Positions 5,493 to 13,630 of a stretch of 29,829 nucleotides of DNA are shown here, piece after piece (within the stretch, counting starts at the first letter, position 1; each line of letters opens with the position of its first letter). The notes under the pieces were generated by a model. The model searched no databases, was not told the DNA's origin, and saw only the letters and a program-made list of their open reading frames with translations. Source of the DNA: a virus. Location: positions 1 through 29,829 of the IMG/VR virus record IMGVR_UViG_3300010354_000400; one strand, written 5' to 3'. The translations under genes and the position numbers were made by a program.

Positions 5493-6911
5493 ATGAAGCA
5501 CCAAGAATTTTTACAGCACCTCAGCAATCTCAGTAAAAAACCAATGAATTTAAAAGAAGCACTGGTCGATGATCCTGTTGAACCAGGAAAAGCAAAAGCA
5601 CCTGGAGATGCTGGTGGTAGAGTTGCAAAAGCAGCATACGATTCAACACTTGGTGCATATGGTGACTATTGGAATAGAGAAATGAATAAAGTCAGTGCAA
5701 CTGATGCTGCTGCAGCTGAAAGAATGGATCGTGAGTATGACGATTTACAAAAAGTTGAAGAACTACTAACAAGTGGTCAAATAACTGGAAAACAAGCAAG
5801 TGAAATGACAAGAACTTGGAAGAAAAGAGCACTTGCAAATCAAGGAGAAGATAAAGTTCAAAACTGGTTAGAAACTGGAGAAAGAGTAGCAGATACTGCA
5901 TTTAATGTTGCAACAGATGCTCTTACTTATACTCCAGCATTTGGTGTTGCTGCTGGCCTGAAAGGATTAAAATCAGCAGTTGATACATCAAAAGCATATG
6001 CTGGCGTTCCCACTTATAAATCAAAAGAAGAAAATATTCAAAGTGCGGTAGAACAAGGAGTTGGATCAGTTACTCTTGGTGGTATAAAATATATCAAACC
6101 AATCACTCAATATGGCGCAGGACTTGGCAAAAAAGCAGCAGAGAAAACAGTAGAAAAAGTAGCAGCAACTAAATTAGGAAAACCAGTAGTCGATACAGGT
6201 AGAAAAGTAGTACAAAAAACTGAAGAAATTGCTGGTGCTGTATCACAAAAAGCAGGACAACTCACACAACAAGCAAAAGAGAAAGTGATTGCATCAACTC
6301 CACAAGCAGTAAAAGATGCAGCAGCAAGAGCAGCATCTACTGCAAAAAATATAAATCAAAGATTTGCTTATGACCCAGCAGGAGCCGCTGGAGGTGCAGT
6401 AATAGCAGATTTCACAACACCAGAGGAAGCAGGAATTGGGGAGCGTCTTGGAAGAATAGCAACTGGTATGTTTGTTGGTGGTAAAATTGCACCAGGTCTT
6501 GTAAAGCCATTAGAAGCAGGATTCAAGCAATCTTCTGTGGGTAGAGGTGTTGCTGCTGTCGAGAGAGCAGCAGATACAGCACTAGGAATGGCAAAAAATA
6601 TCCACAAAATGCCAGAAGTTATGGTAACTCAAGCAGTTAGAGATACATTAAAAACTGGAAGACCCCCAATAGCACCAAAACAATCAAATATTTCTTCTGC
6701 ACACGCTGCTGAACAAGGTGAAGCAAGAGTTGCAACAGCACATCAACGAGAACAAGGTGATGCAAAACTTTTTGATATACACGCTGCTGAACAAGGTGAA
6801 GCAAAAATAGCAGCACAAAGAGCAAGAGATGAAGCAGCAAGACTGAGAAGAAACGAACTAATCAAAAAAGGTAAGATCAAACCAGAACCACCAACAGAGG
6901 GACCACAATGA
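5493..6911 (+). CDS. Ala-rich hypothetical protein with 13-residue tandem repeats
   Basis: The 472-residue protein starts MKHQEFLQHLSN, related to the targeting leaders of its neighbours but without the final Glu. Residues 30-150 are helical and charged. Residues 150-390 are Ala/Gly/Lys-rich with amphipathic stretches. Residues 404-442 are three 13-residue repeats (HAAEQGEARVATA and variants), followed by a basic Pro-rich end. The low-complexity, long-helix character resembles internal or ejected virion proteins, but no family was identified. It is 4 bases from the previous gene and overlaps the next by ATGA, in the same late operon. Confidence 0.75.
   Translation: MKHQEFLQHLSNLSKKPMNLKEALVDDPVEPGKAKAPGDAGGRVAKAAYDSTLGAYGDYWNREMNKVSATDAAAAERMDREYDDLQKVEELLTSGQITGKQASEMTRTWKKRALANQGEDKVQNWLETGERVADTAFNVATDALTYTPAFGVAAGLKGLKSAVDTSKAYAGVPTYKSKEENIQSAVEQGVGSVTLGGIKYIKPITQYGAGLGKKAAEKTVEKVAATKLGKPVVDTGRKVVQKTEEIAGAVSQKAGQLTQQAKEKVIASTPQAVKDAAARAASTAKNINQRFAYDPAGAAGGAVIADFTTPEEAGIGERLGRIATGMFVGGKIAPGLVKPLEAGFKQSSVGRGVAAVERAADTALGMAKNIHKMPEVMVTQAVRDTLKTGRPPIAPKQSNISSAHAAEQGEARVATAHQREQGDAKLFDIHAAEQGEAKIAAQRARDEAARLRRNELIKKGKIKPEPPTEGPQ
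6702..6818 (+). repeat. 39-bp tandem repeat, three copies, in coding sequence
   Basis: Three in-frame 39-bp units encode HAAEQGEARVATA, HQREQGDAKLFDI and HAAEQGEAKIAAQ. The outer copies share a perfect 26-bp match (6701-6726 and 6779-6804), and the middle one is more diverged. This suggests unit duplication with later drift in a surface-exposed helix. Confidence 0.75.
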
Positions 6912-7918
6912 GCAATAATTTTCGTACAGAACAAGAAAAGATAAAGAATTTCCTAACTGAAGATATAATAGGAGTTGCAGCAAGAGAAGTTGCAAAAGGT
7001 GCAGCAAAGTCTGCTGCTAAAGAAGCTGCTAAAAGTGCAGCAAAGTCTGCTGCTAAAACAGCAGCAAAAGAAGCAGGAGAGCAAGTCGCCAAGGCAGGAA
7101 TAGAAACTGTCGCTGCTCCAGTCGCTGCTGCTGCTGAAAAAGCAGTATCTACAGAACCAAAAGCAGCAACTGTAACCACAATTCCACCAGAACTTGAACC
7201 AATTTTAAGACCAAGATCAAAACCAGAAGACAAACCAGAAATTAAACCAGATGATAAATCAGAATCAAAACCAGAAGCAGTAGTTCCTGGTCAAGAAACT
7301 CCATCGTGGGTTGATTCTTGGGGTCTTCCACTTCTTGGTAAATTGCTAGGATTAAAACTAGGATTTAACCCATTCGCGGGTGGTCAACCACAACCACAAA
7401 GTAAATCAGAAACTGGAACAAAAACAAAGACTGCAACTGCAACTAAAACAAAAGAAAGTGATCTCACTGGTCCAGATTTACTTTCTGTACCAAGAGGTTC
7501 ATCAACTCCACAGTATGCATATTCTTCGACAAACTTTGCACAAGAAACTTCCCCTGTATTTCAGAGAGAAGTTAGTAGGAATAAAGTTGCAGAAGATTTA
7601 AATCTTGCAGATGTTTTAAGAAAGAAAACCATTCTAAACCTTTTATCAGAAGAAGATATAAAGAGTCTAGAACCTAGCATAAGTGGTCCTCGTTCTCCAC
7701 AAGCAGCAAGAATGCAAGAGAGAAGTCTCAGCACAATGTCAACACCAGACACTCGTAAAAATAGAGCAAATGCAATTCAAAGAATGAAAGATGCAATTGC
7801 TGCCATGAATGTTGAGACACCAAAACCAACAATCAATCCAAAATACGCGGGTATGCCTATCAGTGAAAAATCTAAAAAGATTCCAGCAACAAAGAAGATT
7901 CTCCAGAAACCATCTTGA
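6908..7918 (+). CDS. Ala/Lys-rich protein with targeting-like N-terminus and histone-H1-like repeats
   Basis: The 336-residue protein has EKIKNFLTED at residues 10-19, a targeting-like peptide with a possible cut after LTE. Residues 22-60 are a run of AAK/SAAK repeats resembling histone H1 tails or bacterial H1-like proteins. Residues 95-130 are a Pro/Lys/Asp-rich linker. A hydrophobic patch (WGLPLLGKLLGLKLGF, about 138-153) could touch membrane. A second LLSEED motif lies near residue 250. Overall it is basic and probably DNA-binding, but no family is known to me. It overlaps the previous gene by ATGA. Its stop codon lies in the -35 box of the sigma70 promoter that follows. Confidence 0.75.
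   Translation: MSNNFRTEQEKIKNFLTEDIIGVAAREVAKGAAKSAAKEAAKSAAKSAAKTAAKEAGEQVAKAGIETVAAPVAAAAEKAVSTEPKAATVTTIPPELEPILRPRSKPEDKPEIKPDDKSESKPEAVVPGQETPSWVDSWGLPLLGKLLGLKLGFNPFAGGQPQPQSKSETGTKTKTATATKTKESDLTGPDLLSVPRGSSTPQYAYSSTNFAQETSPVFQREVSRNKVAEDLNLADVLRKKTILNLLSEEDIKSLEPSISGPRSPQAARMQERSLSTMSTPDTRKNRANAIQRMKDAIAAMNVETPKPTINPKYAGMPISEKSKKIPATKKILQKPS
6999..7057 (+). repeat. 23-bp perfect direct repeat in the AAK-repeat coding region
   Basis: GTGCAGCAAAGTCTGCTGCT and three more bases occur at 6999-7021 and 7035-7057, a 36-bp period. They encode duplicated GAAKSAAK/SAAKSAAK units of the H1-like stretch. Confidence 0.7.
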
Positions 7919-7943
7919 CTTTTAAAATAAAGGATGGTATAAT
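7915..7943 (+). promoter_or_regulatory. Near-consensus sigma70 promoter
   Basis: TTGACT (7915-7920), a 17-bp spacer and a perfect TATAAT (7938-7943) form a host-type promoter. It is the best sigma70 promoter I noticed here and lies exactly between the late AAK-repeat gene and the exonuclease gene. The RNA start should be near 7950, a few bases inside the annotated reading frame. Confidence 0.8.
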
Positions 7944-8624
7944 ATGGTTGTGATTGGTAACTTTACACATAATTTTCTTACTGAACTTAACGAACCAAAC
8001 TTTGAGGTTATTGAGAAAGGGGAAGTCCGTCTGTATAAAACACCAGACGGACTTTTTCCATCCGTAACCACAGTTACTGGTCATGAAAATAAGAAAAAAT
8101 ACAAGAACTGGAGGCAAGAAAATACCAAGGAATCCCAGCGTGTCTGTGACCGTGGTACTCTTCTCCATTCTAACATAGAATCTTATTTACTCAACGAGCA
8201 TGTTGACATGAATAATGAATCTCCTGTATTTGATCTTTTTAATCTTATCAAGAAAGAGGTGGATAAGATTTCCGATGTCTACGCCCTCGAACAATTCCTA
8301 TGGGGTAAAACCGTAGGACTTGCAGGACGAGTGGATTGTATTGCAAAATACAATGGTGTTCCTTCAGTCATCGACTTCAAGGCAAGCACTCGACCCAAAC
8401 GCAAGGTAGATATTCAACATTATTATTGCCAAGCAACTGCATACTCTTTGATGTTGCAGGAAAGAACTGGTATTCAAATACCAGATATTGTCATTTTGAT
8501 TGCAAATGAACAGGGGTTCTGTCAGGTGTTCAAGGAGAAGGTAATTAACTTCGTTGAACCACTCAAGCAGTGCATAGATACATACCGTAGAGAGGTAAAT
8601 CTAGATGCACTTATTCAAGAATGA
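7944..8624 (+). CDS. PD-(D/E)XK-family exonuclease
   Basis: The 226-residue protein carries the RecB/Cas4-type nuclease core: His75 in RGTLLHSNIE, Asp131 in GLAGRVD, Asp144-x-Lys146 in VIDFKAS, and Gln163 in YYCQATAY. This matches motifs of phage exonucleases that act in DNA degradation or recombination. It probably works early, in host DNA breakdown or recombination with UvsX. A sigma70 promoter abuts the ATG. The expected RNA start lies 5-7 bases downstream of that ATG, so the true start may be GTG at 7950 (third codon). No Shine-Dalgarno site precedes either. The 3' end overlaps the next gene by 20 bases. Confidence 0.85.
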   Translation: MVVIGNFTHNFLTELNEPNFEVIEKGEVRLYKTPDGLFPSVTTVTGHENKKKYKNWRQENTKESQRVCDRGTLLHSNIESYLLNEHVDMNNESPVFDLFNLIKKEVDKISDVYALEQFLWGKTVGLAGRVDCIAKYNGVPSVIDFKASTRPKRKVDIQHYYCQATAYSLMLQERTGIQIPDIVILIANEQGFCQVFKEKVINFVEPLKQCIDTYRREVNLDALIQE

Positions 8625-8985
8625 TATTAATCGTAAAGGTTCACAAACCTGGTTAAATTGTAATGACAATTCCCGATCAAATGTTTACCGTAATTTATTT
8701 ATTAAGGAAAACGGTGGCAATTTTAAACGGGTAGGAGCGTATTGGGAGTGGACAGACAACACAAAAGTTGATAGTATAAATGATGATAGTATACAACAAT
8801 CTGATACCCCGAAAGAAAAAACTTGGGTGTTTGAAGATGCAACAGGTGAGAGACACACCACAACTAATCTCACAGAGTTCTGCAAAACAAATAATTTATC
8901 AAGAGCAAAAATATACGAATTGATCAATAAGACAAGAAATAGTCATAAAGGATACAAATTCGTAACAATCGAAAACCCCGCATAG
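8605..8985 (+). CDS. Small protein with intron-nuclease-type DNA-binding repeat
   Basis: The 126-residue protein has an unrecognised N-terminal half (FIKENGGNFKRVGAYWEW). Its C-terminal 40 residues (TTTNLTEFCKTNNLSRAKIY, then KGYKF) look like the NUMOD1/IENR helix-turn-helix repeat found at the ends of homing endonucleases. No nuclease catalytic motif is visible, so it may be a remnant or a stand-alone DNA-binding protein. It overlaps the exonuclease gene and shares its sigma70 promoter. Its stop codon lies inside the terminator hairpin, closing this two-gene early unit. Confidence 0.7.
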   Translation: MHLFKNDINRKGSQTWLNCNDNSRSNVYRNLFIKENGGNFKRVGAYWEWTDNTKVDSINDDSIQQSDTPKEKTWVFEDATGERHTTTNLTEFCKTNNLSRAKIYELINKTRNSHKGYKFVTIENPA

Positions 8986-8996
8986 CGGGGTTTTTT
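8972..8996 (+). terminator. Rho-independent terminator
   Basis: AAAACCCCGC (8972-8981) pairs with GCGGGGTTTT (8985-8994) around ATA and runs into six T. It ends the exonuclease unit, and a late promoter follows within a few bases. Confidence 0.9.
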
Positions 8997-8998
8997 AT

Positions 8999-9006
8999 TA
9001 TAAATA
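8999..9006 (+). promoter_or_regulatory. T4-type late promoter TATAAATA
   Basis: A perfect TATAAATA starts three bases after the terminator's T-run and ends 6 bases before the ATG at 9013. No Shine-Dalgarno site lies between, so the mRNA for the 1123-residue protein is probably leaderless. Confidence 0.8.
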
Positions 9007-9012
9007 CTCTAT

Positions 9013-12000
9013 ATGATAAATGAAAATGAAACAACTGGATCTTTAGGACCAATTACCATAACTTTCGGCAAATTTAGTCCACCTCATGTGGGTCATCATG
9101 GTGCTGCTCAGTTTGGAGCAGATTATGCTAGAAAAAATAATATGGACTTCAGAGTGTATACAAGCAAAAAGCACATGAAGAAATTAAAAACACCAAGACC
9201 ACACGCAGAAACTCCACTCAGTCCAGAACAAAAAGCAAAACATCTTCCAAGAGTTCTTGGTGTCGATAAAGTTCATTTTGAAGAAAGTCCATATTCAACA
9301 ATAGAGAGCTTACTCGCTGCTGGTCATTCTCATGTACATATAATTCTTGGTTCTGACCGCATAGAAGATACTGCTCCAGGATTACGAGAAAAATACGGAG
9401 ATAGAGTTGTTCCTGTTCAGTTTGGAGAAAAAAGATCAGAAGGTAAAAAGGGTATTGCTGGTGCATCAAGCACAAAGATGCGTGAACATGCAAGAGCAAA
9501 CAACTTTGAAGCATTCAAAGGAATGTTACCAGGACATGTACCAGAAGACCACGCAAGAGAAATGTTCAGTGATGTTCGTGGTGGTTTAAAAGCAGCAAAG
9601 TTAGATTTAGTAGAGAATACAAATCGTAAATTTAGTCGTAAAGAACCACTATTCCCATCAATTGAACATGCTGCAGATCACTGGGGTCTTGTTCACATTG
9701 GTAATGGAAAATACCGTCACTTCACTGGTGCTGGTCATGTATTTGGTACTGATGAATTAAAATTCATGCAACACTATGGAGTCATGCGTGACCCAGAAGT
9801 ACAACATCAGTACGAACAAATACTTGGAGAAGAAGTATCTGCACAAACAAGAATTAAACTTTCTCGCATTGCAAAAAGAACTGCAAAGATTCGTGCTGCA
9901 AAAAGAAGAGCGCGTGTTAAAAGAAGAAGAAATGTCAAGCAATTAAAAGGTAGAGCGACACAAGATGTAAAGAATCAACTTCGTCATCGTTATTACAAAG
10001 GAAGTTGGCAGAAGTTAGGATTTTCTACTCGCGCAAGAATTGATTCAAATGTTAACAAGAGAAAGAAAATTGCAGATTCAATGGTTCGCAGAATCTTTCC
10101 AGATGTTATACGAGGAGAGAATGAAAGACTTCGCAAAGTCAATACAAGAAAAGAATCAGTTGAGGAATTGCTTCTTCCATTATTAACAGAAGCAAGAATA
10201 GGTCAAAGAAAATTAAGATCTGGTAAAATTGGTGCAAATAGTGCAGCAGAGAGATCGGGTGCACGCAAAAGAAAAAGAAAACAAAGAGCAAAAGAAGACG
10301 CATCAAAAAGCACAGGAAAAACAACAGGCTCTGTTAAAGGTCATTATGCAGTAGTTCGTGCTACCTCTGGTAAGAACGAAGGTGATCTTATGATTGTAGA
10401 TCGTCATTCATACAATTCAAGAGTTCATGACATTGTTGTTGCTCCAGATAAGTTCACAATGGCAGCTGGTGAAAAATTACTTGATGATGAAAACTTCACA
10501 CAAACAGATTCATCTGTCTCTCTCTTTGGAAAAATAAAAGGAGAGAAATCAGCAAAACTTCCAGCAAATAAACAAGAAGCAAAATTTGCTGAACCAGCAA
10601 AAAAAGCAAAAGCAAAAGCAAAAGCAGAAAAAGAAGATAAGGGACCAACACCAGAACAAAAGAAAGCACAAAAACAAATGATGCCAGAAGAACCTGGTGA
10701 ATGGGATGTTGTTCCTGGTAATATTGTTGCAAAAAGAAAACAAGGAAGATATGACACTGAAGCAACATCACATGATGCTTCAACTCTTGAACTTGGTCTT
10801 ATTGCAAGTGTGAACATGGCACTGGGAATGGATCCAAAAACTCAAGTCTCAGAAGGATTAATGTCAAAAGATGATATGATGAAAGTAATTAAAAATCCAC
10901 ATCAATCATTTTTACCAGCAGCGCAAAAAATTGCACAAGCAGTAATTAAAAAGTTTGGTCCAGGAATATCAATCCAATCAACAGGTAAAACTATAGAAGG
11001 TGTTGACTTAACAAAAGAAGCACAAGCAGCAGGAATAGTAAGCAAAACTGCAAAGACCGATGCATTAATCAAAGAAAGAAAAACAGGAAAAATAGTTTCT
11101 AGAGCTTCTGTAAAAATTGGTGATGAAACACAAGCAGCATCTGGTAATTGGCAAGACACTCATAGAGGATTGCAAGTTTCAATTGATGTAGCAAAAGAAC
11201 TTGGAATAAAAGTTCCAGAAAAAGCACAGAAAAAAATAAAAGAAATGCAAGAATTTCTTGCTAGTGATGAATATGGAGGAACTTCTCTTACAACAGCAGG
11301 ACCAACAGAGTTATATACAGTTGGTGGAAACAGAGGAGTATTTAAAGGCGAAGACAAAAGAATTTTAAGCAAAGAAAAATCAAATCAAAAATTAACTGAT
11401 ATGTATAATGATTTTGAAAAGAGTTTCCCAGAGATTGCTGCAATATACAAATACGTTCAAGTAACAGGTATTCACAAATTTGATAAAGATAGTCCAGCAG
11501 TAGCAGACACAATGCTTGCATCAACACTTGACGGTACTCAAGTCAAAATTGAACCAATCACAGTTGATCTGATGAAAAAAACTAATTCGCAATTAATATC
11601 AAGATTTAAATCTGGAAGAGTAAAAGGAAGTAAGGCAGAGGAAAAAGAAGTACAAAGATTAATCAAAATTGCTGAAAGTCAAGGGAAAAAAATTCAAGCA
11701 GAAGAGTTAAGAAAAATATATGCATACAGAAATGTTGCTAGACTGTTAATGGAATCTAAGTTTGAAAAAGCAAACGAAAACTACGACACAACCCCTTTGA
11801 CTAAACTTGATGGATTTCAACTATTAAAGATGTTAGTAGAAAATGCATATGAAGATTCCATGACTCAAATTGACACACCAGAACTGCCACCAGATCAAAT
11901 AAAAGCAGCACTTGAAGATATGAAGCAAATTGCTGAACAAAATCCACTCATGTGGTTTGAGATAATGTATCCATTATTCGAATACGAAATGACACCAACA

Positions 12001-12384
12001 ACAATCAATTGGTTAGATGTTTTACGAACAGATGGATACACAACAAATAAAGTGTATATAAATGGTAGAGAAATTCTAATACCAGTTGAAACACCAATGA
12101 ATTATCCTGCACCTGGAATGGAAATTCCAACGGTCAATGTCGAAGAATCATATCTAACAGAGAAAAGAAATTATCGCAAAGAATATGATAATTATCATGG
12201 CAAACCAGAGCAGAGAAAGAATCGTGCTGGAAGAGTAAAAGCAAGAAGATTAATGATAAAGATGGGAAGAGCACGCAAAGGTGACGGCAAGGATATAGAT
12301 CATAAAGACGGAAATCCAAGAAATAACGGAAAGAACAATCTACGAGTTCGTAGCAAATCAGCAAATAGGGCAGACAATGATTAA
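9013..12384 (+). CDS. Large multidomain protein: nucleotidylyltransferase, basic modules and C-terminal HNH-like domain
   Basis: This 1123-residue protein is a chain of modules. Residues 12-190 are a cytidylyltransferase-like domain with HVGH (25-28), LGSDRIED (112-119) and a late SSTKMR motif (152-157). Residues 280-375 are a very basic helical module (IAKRTAKIRAAKRRARVKRR). Residues 394-510 form another unit. A Lys/Ala-rich linker follows (520-545). Residues 615-760 contain KTDALIK...RASVK, which may be a degenerate PD-(D/E)XK-like core. Residues 1053-1123 are HNH-like, with DGKDIDHKDGNPRNN. Candidate prohead-protease sites ([L/I]xE) fall between modules: LGE 271-273, LTE 391-393, LME 912-914, LTE 1048-1050. 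I read it as a late head-cargo polyprotein. This is inference; it could also work uncut. Confidence 0.8.
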   Translation: MINENETTGSLGPITITFGKFSPPHVGHHGAAQFGADYARKNNMDFRVYTSKKHMKKLKTPRPHAETPLSPEQKAKHLPRVLGVDKVHFEESPYSTIESLLAAGHSHVHIILGSDRIEDTAPGLREKYGDRVVPVQFGEKRSEGKKGIAGASSTKMREHARANNFEAFKGMLPGHVPEDHAREMFSDVRGGLKAAKLDLVENTNRKFSRKEPLFPSIEHAADHWGLVHIGNGKYRHFTGAGHVFGTDELKFMQHYGVMRDPEVQHQYEQILGEEVSAQTRIKLSRIAKRTAKIRAAKRRARVKRRRNVKQLKGRATQDVKNQLRHRYYKGSWQKLGFSTRARIDSNVNKRKKIADSMVRRIFPDVIRGENERLRKVNTRKESVEELLLPLLTEARIGQRKLRSGKIGANSAAERSGARKRKRKQRAKEDASKSTGKTTGSVKGHYAVVRATSGKNEGDLMIVDRHSYNSRVHDIVVAPDKFTMAAGEKLLDDENFTQTDSSVSLFGKIKGEKSAKLPANKQEAKFAEPAKKAKAKAKAEKEDKGPTPEQKKAQKQMMPEEPGEWDVVPGNIVAKRKQGRYDTEATSHDASTLELGLIASVNMALGMDPKTQVSEGLMSKDDMMKVIKNPHQSFLPAAQKIAQAVIKKFGPGISIQSTGKTIEGVDLTKEAQAAGIVSKTAKTDALIKERKTGKIVSRASVKIGDETQAASGNWQDTHRGLQVSIDVAKELGIKVPEKAQKKIKEMQEFLASDEYGGTSLTTAGPTELYTVGGNRGVFKGEDKRILSKEKSNQKLTDMYNDFEKSFPEIAAIYKYVQVTGIHKFDKDSPAVADTMLASTLDGTQVKIEPITVDLMKKTNSQLISRFKSGRVKGSKAEEKEVQRLIKIAESQGKKIQAEELRKIYAYRNVARLLMESKFEKANENYDTTPLTKLDGFQLLKMLVENAYEDSMTQIDTPELPPDQIKAALEDMKQIAEQNPLMWFEIMYPLFEYEMTPTTINWLDVLRTDGYTTNKVYINGREILIPVETPMNYPAPGMEIPTVNVEESYLTEKRNYRKEYDNYHGKPEQRKNRAGRVKARRLMIKMGRARKGDGKDIDHKDGNPRNNGKNNLRVRSKSANRADND

Positions 12385-13627
12385 GTTATCAGAAGATCTC
12401 CGTCGTTGGTTCAAAGAAAAATGGACTGCACAAGATGGTTCAGAGTGTGGTGACTATAAAGGTCGAGGAAGAGTAAAGTGCAGACCATCACGCAAAGTAT
12501 CTGATGAAAGTCCAGAAACTTGGAGTGAAATGTCACCAAAGGAAAAGAAAAAAGCAGTCAGACTCAAACAAAAAGCACACAGAGAAGGAAAGCAATTTAG
12601 TTCTCATAAATCAGGTAAAACGTGGGATGGTAAGAAAAACAAGTACAGACCAAAAAAGAAAAGGTTAAAAGAAATGTTTGAAGCACTAAAACAACTATTG
12701 GCAGAAGCAAAAGAGAAAAAACCATACAAGGGATTCAAGAAAGGCAAGAATCACCCAGAGGGTGGTCTGTCTCGCGCAGAAGCACGCAGACAAGGAATTC
12801 ATGCTGGTATTGAAACCAAAGAAGAAGCAAAGCGCAAAGGTGGTTTTGGTAAACTTTCTGGTAAAACACAAAAACGTAGAAAGTCTTTCTGTGCTCGTAT
12901 GTGTGGAATGAAGAGAAGAAGAACTAGTGCAAAAACTGCCAGAGATCCAAAAAGCAAGATCAATGCAGCACTCCGAGTGTGGGGATGCAAATGTGGTGGC
13001 AAATCTAGAAAACAAGTTAAAGAAGAGTTCATTGGAATGATTCTTGAGAAGAAGGGTTCTTGCTGGAGTGGCTATAAGCAAGATGGTATGAAGAAAAAAG
13101 GTGGAAGAATGGTTCCAAACTGCGTTCCCACCAACGAGTCAGTTCAATTAAACGAAGGCAAAAATAAACCAAAGAATAAAAAATTATGGGCAAAAGCAAA
13201 AGCACTTGCTCGTCAAAAATTTGATGTATATCCATCAGCGTATGCAAATGGATGGGCAGCAAAATGGTATAAAAAGAAAGGTGGTACTTGGGTGTCAGAA
13301 AATTTAAATTATATTCAACAATCAGTTAAAGAAAAATTCCTTGCAGAAGGATGTGGTTGTGGTGGAGGTAATAAACCAAAACCAAAACCAAGACCAGTTC
13401 AAAAACCAAAAGGAAATGATCTGAACGAAGAAGTAAAGAACGAAGCACATCGTGGAAAAATGTCAAGAAAGATGATTAAGAGTAGAGATGCCCGAGCAAA
13501 AAGACTAAAAGGTGTAGCAAAAGTTGTTGTTAAGGGAGATACACCTCTTAATGCTCAACATCGTCTTGCAACTTATATTGAATGGAAAATGAAAAAGGGC
13601 AAAAAGAAGAAAGGCGATGCTGACTAA
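12377..13627 (+). CDS. Very basic modular protein, probable polyprotein of DNA-binding peptides
   Basis: The 416-residue, Lys/Arg-rich protein is built of short modules separated by [L/I]xE sites: LAE at 108-110, ILE at 222-224, LNE at 258-260, LAE at 322-324 and LNE at 349-351. The modules are: 1-100, starting SEDLRRWFKEKW; 111-215, with RRKSFCARMCGMKRRRTSAK; 225-255, a Cys/Gly unit ending MVPNCVP; 261-310, with YPSAYANGWAAKWYKKKGG; and 352-416, a basic tail. I recall several of these as separate small proteins in marine phages and some large viruses, without known function. Cys pairs could bind zinc. The start overlaps the preceding stop, so translation is coupled. Confidence 0.8.
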   Translation: MIKLSEDLRRWFKEKWTAQDGSECGDYKGRGRVKCRPSRKVSDESPETWSEMSPKEKKKAVRLKQKAHREGKQFSSHKSGKTWDGKKNKYRPKKKRLKEMFEALKQLLAEAKEKKPYKGFKKGKNHPEGGLSRAEARRQGIHAGIETKEEAKRKGGFGKLSGKTQKRRKSFCARMCGMKRRRTSAKTARDPKSKINAALRVWGCKCGGKSRKQVKEEFIGMILEKKGSCWSGYKQDGMKKKGGRMVPNCVPTNESVQLNEGKNKPKNKKLWAKAKALARQKFDVYPSAYANGWAAKWYKKKGGTWVSENLNYIQQSVKEKFLAEGCGCGGGNKPKPKPRPVQKPKGNDLNEEVKNEAHRGKMSRKMIKSRDARAKRLKGVAKVVVKGDTPLNAQHRLATYIEWKMKKGKKKKGDAD

Positions 13628-13630
13628 ATA
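13624..13630 (+). promoter_or_regulatory. Late promoter-like CTAAATA
   Basis: CTAAATA overlaps the stop codon of the basic polyprotein gene and is followed by an AGAGGT ribosome site and the ATG at 13646. Unlike other late boxes here, this one leaves room for a leader. Confidence 0.5.

Noticed and set aside
10600-10630. AAAGCA hexamer microsatellite coding KAKAKAKA
   Set aside because: It is a short in-frame low-complexity linker in a Lys/Ala-rich protein. It fits the surrounding composition and does not look like a regulatory or recombination site.
10425-10817. Minus-strand frames rich in Phe/Cys/Leu within the 1123-residue gene
   Set aside because: They are the reverse of Lys/Ala/Glu-rich codons of a clearly coding plus-strand gene. 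The apparent hydrophobic segments are artefacts.
12377-13627. Basic polyprotein read as a ribosomal or host histone protein
   Set aside because: Motif units are separate and Cys-rich and do not match ribosomal proteins or histones known to me. Only the charge is similar.
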